From positions 1,550,001 to 1,614,000 of the forward strand of contig NZ_CP076643.1 in NCBI RefSeq assembly GCF_019226825.1: a DNA stretch of 64,000 nt, given 5' to 3'. Under the pieces are notes generated by a model. That model was not told the origin of the DNA. It was given only the letters and a program-made list of their open reading frames with translations, and made no database searches. Positions 56,651-64,000 of this stretch are shown here, piece by piece. The stretch's first letter is position 1; each line of letters starts with the position of its first letter. This stretch comes from Vibrio ostreae. Lineage in GTDB: Bacteria; Pseudomonadota; Gammaproteobacteria; Enterobacterales; Vibrionaceae. Both the position numbers and the translations under genes were made by a program.

Positions 56651-57211
56651 TTATTTGACTTCCTGAATGACACGCCCGTCACGAGGAAAATCATCAAAAT
56701 GACGACAATAGAAATTGCGGCACGGATAATGGTAAGGCCCGATATCGTCAATCACTACCCGCTCAGTCACTTTCCACAGATAATAGCCACTGGCTTTCAT
56801 CACCGGCAGCATCTGCTCGAATTCACCGACTTTGCCCATTTCCGGCGATGTAGTGGTGCCGACCAGGGTAATCAGACGTCCCTGACCGTAGGTGATCGGA
56901 TCAAGAAAGCCGTTCACATACGCGACGAATCGCCCCTGCGGCTCGCTGGTCAGACTCGGACGCCCCACATCATCAATCGGCAGATTAACGATTTCAATCC
57001 GGGTTTTATCAGCCAGGTTCGTGACACTGGCAATCACACCACCGAGACGAACTTCGGCCTGACTGGCCGGATCAATCTCACTCCAGCGCGAGTAATCACT
57101 GATCACATTGTCGCTGTTTGCCGTGAGCTGGGAAGGTAAAGTGGCGCAGGCTGACAACAGCAGAGCTGCCGCCAGTGCGGTAATAACAGACTGAATCTGG
57201 AAACGTTTCAT
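56651..57211 (-). CDS. slp: Slp-family outer membrane lipoprotein
   Basis: 186 aa. Lipobox LLLSACATLPSQL, then the Slp domain (VRLGGVIASVTNLADKTRIE, FVAYVNGFLDPITYGQGRLITLVG). Slp proteins are stationary-phase or starvation lipoproteins of the outer membrane with unclear role. Confidence 0.9.
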   Translation of the reverse strand: MKRFQIQSVITALAAALLLSACATLPSQLTANSDNVISDYSRWSEIDPASQAEVRLGGVIASVTNLADKTRIEIVNLPIDDVGRPSLTSEPQGRFVAYVNGFLDPITYGQGRLITLVGTTTSPEMGKVGEFEQMLPVMKASGYYLWKVTERVVIDDIGPYHYPCRNFYCRHFDDFPRDGRVIQEVK

Positions 57212-57249
57212 AATGAGCCCCTATTCGATCAGACAGGCATATCTCGCCA

Positions 57250-57549
57250 TCAGATATAGATATCGACTCCGAGTAACTGTGCCAGTTCCTCTTTTCTGGA
57301 GTGATTCATTATATCCATATACTCTTCGAGCGCCTTTCTCGATCGCCCTTCCGGCAAATCATACTGTACCTGAGCACGCTGGAAATCAGACGCATCCATA
57401 TGGCGGATAGAGTGAGACACCGCCGTGGCAACCTTGCTGGTCTGGGCGACCTCGGACGCGGCATGGTCAGCCTGCGGCTTCTTCTTCGCTTTGGATGTCC
57501 GGTGGCCGCCCGGTATCCTTGCGGGAGGCAGACCGTTAATTGAAACCAT
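57250..57549 (-). CDS. Conserved hypothetical protein, 99 aa
   Basis: Basic, Ala/Lys/Ser-rich N-terminal half (GGHRTSKAKKKPQADHAASE) and an acidic, helical C-terminal half (QYDLPEGRSRKALEEYMDIM, RKEELAQLLGVDIYI). No signal peptide or membrane part. It lies between slp and tsaB on the same strand with similar base composition. I do not recognise the family; the two-part layout could fit a nucleoprotein or a regulator-binding peptide. Confidence 0.65.
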   Translation of the reverse strand: MVSINGLPPARIPGGHRTSKAKKKPQADHAASEVAQTSKVATAVSHSIRHMDASDFQRAQVQYDLPEGRSRKALEEYMDIMNHSRKEELAQLLGVDIYI

Positions 57550-57619
57550 ACTGTGCGCTCCAGTTAAATGACGTTCACCTTCATTGTGGCCCAGGGGGCT
57601 GCATTATGCATTCTGTCCG

Positions 57620-58321
57620 TTATTCACGACCCGGCAGTTTTTTCCATGCCACAGTATCACGCAGATAGACCGGGCTGGAGTCCTCCACTGCGACGGTGTG
57701 ACCTTGCTCAAACGCCTGCTTGGCCAGAATCACCATATCCTGCGCCTGCGGATAAAGCACTTCACTGCTCTGAATCGTCAGCGGTAGCGTCGCCAGTTCC
57801 TGCGGATAAGCATCCCAACCGGTCCCCACCGTGGCCCAGGTCTGTGCATCGGCGGCGATATTGTCAGCCAGAGCCTGAGGTGGAATCACACACTCTTCAT
57901 CCACCGTCTGCCAGCTGCCGTCGGCCTGACGCACATAGCGTCCCCAGTACACTTCACTCATACGTGCATCAATCGCACACGCAACATGGGTTGCCCCCTG
58001 AGTCCGGTAAGCTCCCTGAGCCATTGCCGCCAGAGTCGACACGCCGATCATCGGCAGGTCGGCACCAAAAGCCAGTCCCTGCGCAATACCGATACCAATC
58101 CTAACCCCGGTGAAACTGCCAGGGCCACGACCAAACGCCAGCGCGTCTAACTCTTGCAGTGTTAAACCCGCTTCTTTCAGCACCTCATCGACCATCGGCA
58201 GAATCTTTTTGGTGTGATCACGGGGAGCCACTTCACTGCGAGAATACAGTTTATCGCCCACCAGGAGTGCGACCGAACATGCTTCGGTTGCGGTATCGAT
58301 GGCAAGAATTTTTGCGCTCAT
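57620..58321 (-). CDS. tsaB: tRNA t6A synthesis protein TsaB
   Basis: 233 aa from 58321 ([20 protein letters not shown]), the family start; the open frame upstream is not coding. ASKHA motifs: [44 protein letters not shown]. With TsaD and TsaE it makes threonylcarbamoyl-adenosine at position 37 of ANN-decoding tRNAs. It is 78 nt downstream of yoaA, as in other gammaproteobacteria. Confidence 0.94.
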   Translation of the reverse strand: MSAKILAIDTATEACSVALLVGDKLYSRSEVAPRDHTKKILPMVDEVLKEAGLTLQELDALAFGRGPGSFTGVRIGIGIAQGLAFGADLPMIGVSTLAAMAQGAYRTQGATHVACAIDARMSEVYWGRYVRQADGSWQTVDEECVIPPQALADNIAADAQTWATVGTGWDAYPQELATLPLTIQSSEVLYPQAQDMVILAKQAFEQGHTVAVEDSSPVYLRDTVAWKKLPGRE

Positions 58322-58398
58322 GAATATCTCTAAATTATTGCTGTAGTTAATAAATCCAAACAAAGTCGCCCGGGCAGGATACCCTTACTTTCACTGGC

Positions 58399-60321
58399 CT
58401 ACTTTGCCTGATGTATATGTTGCAGAAAGTCCTTCACCACTTCCAAGTCCCGGGTTCTCGGGATGGGCGGTAAACTACTGAGGAAGATACCGCCATAATC
58501 TCTGGTGACCAAACGGTTATCACAGATGATCAGCGCTCCCTGGTCTTTCTTATCGCGAATCAGTCGTCCGACGCCCTGTTTCAGGGTGATGACCGCCTCG
58601 GGTAACTGAACCTGTGCAAACGGATCGCCGCCACGCAGACGACAATCTTCAATTCGTGCTTTAAGCAGCGGATCGTCCGGTGCCGTAAACGGAAGTTTGT
58701 CGATGATAACACAGCTTAAGGTATCGCCTCTAACATCGATCCCTTCCCAGAAGGCTCCAGTCGCCACCAGCAAAGCATTCCCCAGCTCCATAAATTCCGC
58801 CAGGGTCTTTTGCTTACTGGTTTCGCCCTGCATCAGCACTGGCAGAGAGAGCTGTTCGCGAAATCGCTCACCCAGTTCACGCATCATACTGTGTGACGTG
58901 CAGAGGAAAAAGCAGCGCCCCTGGTTTTGCTCAATCACAGGTGCCAGCATAGAGACCAGTTTATTCGCAAGACCGGGACTGTTCGGCTCAGGCAGATAGC
59001 GCGGCACGCACAATTTGGCCTGCTGCGCATAATCAAACGGGCTGGGCAGAGAAAACTGCGCCGCCGGCTCTAATCCGAGCCGATGGGTAAAGTGGCCAAA
59101 ATCGTCGTTCACTGCCAATGTCGCGGAGGTGAATATCCACGCGCCCTGCTTCATTTCCATCTGTTCGTGAAACTTATCTGCCACGGTCAGCGGGGTAATA
59201 TGCAGGCTAAACTGACGCGGTGTGGTGTCGTACCAGTAGGAATAACCGGTAATCGAGACATCACATACCCGCTCAACGCGCCCTTTGATCAGGTTAGCCC
59301 GTTCAAAAGCGGTATCGAGCAGTTGACTGCGGCCCAGGGCCAGTTTGAGCACGTCGATGGCAAAGTCCAGACTCTCCCGCACCCGCTCTACTTCGCGGAC
59401 AATGGACGGCGACTGAATCGCCTCGCGCCAGTTGCCGCGAAAACCGGTATCACCCAGCGCGATGCGCAAATCCATCGCTGACTGCACCAGCTTATCGCCG
59501 ACTTTTTGTAGCTGGCGCATATCTTTCGCTTCGGTGCGATAACCAATCTCGATGTCTTTGGCCAGCTCCTGAATCTGACGGCTGGATACCGACTGACCAA
59601 AATATTGGCTGGCGATATCAGGCAGCTGATGTGCTTCATCAAAGATAAACACGTCCGCTTCCGGGATAAGCTCCCCAAAGCCGGTTTCTTTTATCGCCAG
59701 GTCTGCCAGAAACAAGTGATGGTTCACCACCACCACATCGGCATCCAGAGCTTTGCGGCGGGCTTTGGAGACAAAGCAGTCCTGATAGCTGGCACACTCT
59801 TTACCCAGGCAGTTATCGTTGGTAGAGGTGATGGTCGGAATGATCATGCTGTCTTCCGGCAGCTCATCACAGTCACCCAGGTCACCGGTTTTGGTCTCCG
59901 ACGCCCAACTACGCACTTTGACTAACTGGGTCAGCAATGTCGGGTCCGTCTGATTGGTGTGACTTTCCACCATCTGGCGACTAAGCCGGTCGAGACAAAG
60001 ATAGTTCGCCCGACCTTTCAGCAAAGCAACACTGCCGTGAAAACCGAGCGCACCGACCATTAAAGGCAGATCGCGGTGAAATAACTGCTCCTGCAGGTTT
60101 TTCGATCCGGTGCTAATGATCACCTTCTTGCCACTCAGCAGAGCTGGCACCAGATAGGCGAAGGTCTTACCGGTTCCCGTCCCCGCCTCAACCACCAGCT
60201 GCGAGTCGTCTGCAATGGCTTTAGCCACTGCTTCAGCCATATCGATTTGCGCCTGACGAGCCTGAAAGCCGGGAATGGCTTTACCCAGAGCGCCCTGCTG
60301 AGAAAAGGTTTTTGCAATCAT
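58399..60321 (-). CDS. yoaA: DinG-family XPD-like helicase YoaA
   Basis: 640 aa. Walker A VEAGTGTGKTFAY, Fe-S cluster cysteines around GRANYLCLDRL and NDNCLGKECASYQDCF, Walker B DEAH in FIFDEAHQLPD, and C-terminal motifs LLVATGAFWEGIDVRGD and QGVGRLIRDKKDQG. A 5'-3' DNA helicase; E. coli YoaA partners with the DNA polymerase III chi subunit in replication repair. Confidence 0.92.
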   Translation of the reverse strand: MIAKTFSQQGALGKAIPGFQARQAQIDMAEAVAKAIADDSQLVVEAGTGTGKTFAYLVPALLSGKKVIISTGSKNLQEQLFHRDLPLMVGALGFHGSVALLKGRANYLCLDRLSRQMVESHTNQTDPTLLTQLVKVRSWASETKTGDLGDCDELPEDSMIIPTITSTNDNCLGKECASYQDCFVSKARRKALDADVVVVNHHLFLADLAIKETGFGELIPEADVFIFDEAHQLPDIASQYFGQSVSSRQIQELAKDIEIGYRTEAKDMRQLQKVGDKLVQSAMDLRIALGDTGFRGNWREAIQSPSIVREVERVRESLDFAIDVLKLALGRSQLLDTAFERANLIKGRVERVCDVSITGYSYWYDTTPRQFSLHITPLTVADKFHEQMEMKQGAWIFTSATLAVNDDFGHFTHRLGLEPAAQFSLPSPFDYAQQAKLCVPRYLPEPNSPGLANKLVSMLAPVIEQNQGRCFFLCTSHSMMRELGERFREQLSLPVLMQGETSKQKTLAEFMELGNALLVATGAFWEGIDVRGDTLSCVIIDKLPFTAPDDPLLKARIEDCRLRGGDPFAQVQLPEAVITLKQGVGRLIRDKKDQGALIICDNRLVTRDYGGIFLSSLPPIPRTRDLEVVKDFLQHIHQAK

Positions 60322-60654
60322 CCTGCGAGCTGTCGAAAGAGAGAATGCGGCGATTATGGCAGTTTTCCCCCCGGGTGCGAATCCGATTCTATCGGCGTGA
60401 TCTTAGCGGGTTACATCACCGAACCAGAAATAATGTGACCAAGCGCCCAGATAGTGGTTGAAACCATACGGAGAATCGATTAATTATAAAGACTGCTTGG
60501 GCAGCCTTACCGTTCCGGCTTGCCTACCCTGTAATACCTCTGACCTCATTGAAGTCGTGCTCGGACCACCAGCCGGTGAACCGACTGCCGCAGACCACTT
60601 CACCTCAGAAAGGTGTACATAACCAAAAAAGAAAATGCACGGAAGTTGTCATTA
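60322..60654 (+). promoter_or_regulatory. purU upstream region
   Basis: 333 bp without a gene. A possible sigma-70 promoter lies at 60458-60486 (TTGAAA, 17-bp spacer, TAATTA). The leader from there to the purU start is about 165 nt and includes a run of short GC-rich inverted segments (ACCAGCCGGTGAACCGACTG), but I see no match to a known glycine or folate riboswitch. Confidence 0.4.
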
Positions 60655-61488
60655 ATGGAAAAGAAAACGCTGCTTACGCATTGTACCGATGCGCCGGGTC
60701 TGATCTCGAAGATCACCAATATTTGTTACAAACATCAACTCAACATCATCCACAACAGCGAATACGTGGATAACACCAGCGGCCACTTTTTCATGCGCAC
60801 CGAGCTTGAGGGCTACTTTAACGATGAAACCCTGCTCGCCGACCTGGACAACGCACTGCCACAAGGTGCCAAACGCAAACTGATCAGCTCAACCCGCAAA
60901 CGTGTGGTGATTCTGGTCACCAAAGAGTCGCACTGTCTGGGCGACATTCTGATGAAAAATTTCGATGGCAGCCTCAATGTCGATATCGCTGCGGTTATCG
61001 GTAACTATGATGTGCTGCAGGGACTGACGGAGAAGTTTGATATCCCGTATCACTGCGTGTCACATGAAGGCCTCAATCGTCAGGAACACGAGCAGAAGAT
61101 GCTGGAAGTGATCAACCAGTACGATCCGGACTTCGTGGTGCTGGCCAAATACATGCGTGTGCTGACTCCTGCTTTTGTTGAGCAGTACCACCACAAGATC
61201 ATCAACATTCACCACAGCTTCCTGCCAGCCTTTATCGGCGCACGCCCCTATCAACAGGCTTACGAGCGCGGTGTGAAGATCATTGGTGCCACAGCGCACT
61301 TTGTCACCAACGATCTCGATGAAGGTCCAATCATCAAGCAGGATGTGATTCCAATCGACCACACCTTCAGCGCAAAAGACATGGCGCAGGCAGGACGTGA
61401 CGTTGAGAAGAGCGTGCTGAGTAAAGCGCTGAGCAAAGTGGTTAACGACCACGTCTTCGTGTACGGCAACAAAACCGTTATTCTATAA
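60655..61488 (+). CDS. purU: Formyltetrahydrofolate deformylase
   Basis: 277 aa from 60655 (MEKKTLLTHCTDAPGLISKI); CGGAAG is about 11 nt before it. N-terminal ACT domain (to ~85) and a formyltransferase-like catalytic domain with the HHSFLPAFIGARPYQQAYERGVK motif and Asp in NDLDEGPIIKQDV. It releases formate from 10-formyl-THF, balancing the folate pool and feeding formate to PurT. Purine/one-carbon partner of folD. Confidence 0.94.
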   Translation: MEKKTLLTHCTDAPGLISKITNICYKHQLNIIHNSEYVDNTSGHFFMRTELEGYFNDETLLADLDNALPQGAKRKLISSTRKRVVILVTKESHCLGDILMKNFDGSLNVDIAAVIGNYDVLQGLTEKFDIPYHCVSHEGLNRQEHEQKMLEVINQYDPDFVVLAKYMRVLTPAFVEQYHHKIINIHHSFLPAFIGARPYQQAYERGVKIIGATAHFVTNDLDEGPIIKQDVIPIDHTFSAKDMAQAGRDVEKSVLSKALSKVVNDHVFVYGNKTVIL

Positions 61489-61514
61489 CGCCAGTGACCG
61501 AATCCGAACCAACA

Positions 61515-61536
61515 GAGGGCGCCAAAAGGCGCCCTC
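61515..61536. terminator. Hairpin between purU and fadH
   Basis: 9-bp GC stem GAGGGCGCC/GGCGCCCTC with loop AAAA, between two convergent genes; no T-run, so termination is probable but weak by rule. Confidence 0.6.
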
Positions 61537-61563
61537 ATCAGTAATGGATACAGACAACGCCTG

Positions 61564-63621
<2,058 letters not shown>

Positions 63622-63684
63622 TTACCAAAAATCAAACAGGCGTTTACATTTCTGTAACCACGATCAATCTTGCGGTTGTTTGAG

Positions 63685-63882
63685 TATAATGAATAACGTA
63701 GGATGACGAGGATACCCAAGTGACTGGTCTTAAAGGCGAACCAAGCCGTCTCTCCTTTGCTGAGATCAATTCTGTGTGAGACTGCCCCTCCGGCGGGGCT
63801 GGACGTTACACTGTGCGCCATAATGCTGTGGATGCGCACTGCCGCTTAACCGCTTGTTCACTTTAAGCGGTAGTTCACTTGG
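63685..63882 (+). promoter_or_regulatory. Structured leader before the sppA-like gene
   Basis: TATAAT at 63685-63690 is a good -10 box, but its -35 is poor. The RNA that would follow can pair CCAAGTGA (63716-63723) with TCACTTGG (63875-63882), closing a domain with inner stems GCCCC/GGGGC (63784-63799), GTGCGC/GCGCAC (63813-63839) and CCGCTTAA/TTAAGCGG (63842-63870). I do not recognise a known riboswitch class. Confidence 0.45.
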
Positions 63883-63950
63883 TTGTCTTATCCCGGAATT
63901 ACCCGCGTATCATCCTCAGCAAGCCATTTACTTGTTGCGTTGGAGACAAG

Positions 63951-64000
63951 ATGAAACAAACATTTCGATTTATAGGCCTGATTTTCAAAGGTATTTGGAA
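63951..64000 (+). CDS. sppA: Probable SppA signal peptide peptidase, N terminus only
   Basis: Only 16 codons are in the window: MKQTFRFIGLIFKGIW. The start follows TTGGAGAC. The sequence is like the short cytoplasmic end of SppA (FRFI..FFK..W) just before the membrane anchor, and sppA is a usual neighbour in vibrios, but the piece is too short to be sure. Confidence 0.5.
   Translation, partial: MKQTFRFIGLIFKGIW

Noticed and set aside
60458..60654. Glycine or folate riboswitch before purU
   Set aside because: None of the conserved blocks of these classes could be found in the leader.

Overview
The window looks like a piece of the large chromosome of a Vibrio species (gammaproteobacteria). 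The evidence is the gene content and order on the right side: folD, nupC, a mltB-like gene, ycgL, minC-minD-minE, an M3 peptidase, rnd, fadD, slp, tsaB, yoaA, purU, fadH and a probable sppA. The left side has a DctD-controlled DctPQM TRAP transporter. The species cannot be fixed from the sequence alone.

Layout. 1-4.9 kb: C4-dicarboxylate uptake (dctD partial, dctMQP reading leftward) with a clear sigma-54 promoter before dctP. 4.9-11.5 kb: a Pseudomonas-like glucose/mannose ABC transporter (gtsABCD) behind its own two-component system (gltR, gtrS); gtsC carries a one-base homopolymer frameshift. 11.5-30 kb: selO, a small membrane protein, sdaA, a GNAT-nitrilase fusion, a periplasmic pterin-binding protein paired with a GGDEF-EAL protein (PruR-DcpA-like), fpr, a thioesterase, a LysE-type exporter, a domesticated serine recombinase, a beta-glucoside PTS/6-phospho-beta-glucosidase/LacI unit with three operators, and a poly-glycine lipoprotein.

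30.08-43.62 kb: a 13.5-kb, visibly AT-rich genomic island inserted in the 3' end of a tRNA-Arg(TCT) gene. A 59-bp direct repeat and shared 25-bp integrase arm-type repeats mark its two ends. It carries a tyrosine integrase, HipBA with four evenly spaced operators, a Thoeris anti-phage pair (ThsA SIR2-SLOG, ThsB TIR-like) flanked by integron attC-like sequence, an orphan HExxH protein, an IS3-family element, and a CBASS locus: CapW-like WYL repressor, CD-NTase, stand-alone E2-like protein, 2TM-SAVED effector, and an unexplained CoiA-like zinc-ribbon protein as last gene. The island also supplies a new terminator for the tRNA gene; the original one is now 13.5 kb away.

43.6-64 kb: ordinary housekeeping genes. 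Points of note are a PurR-type box before folD, a second homopolymer frameshift (nupC), a FadR-type site before fadH that also decides its start codon, and a long, multiply paired leader before the probable sppA gene at the right edge. No CRISPR array or rRNA gene was seen.
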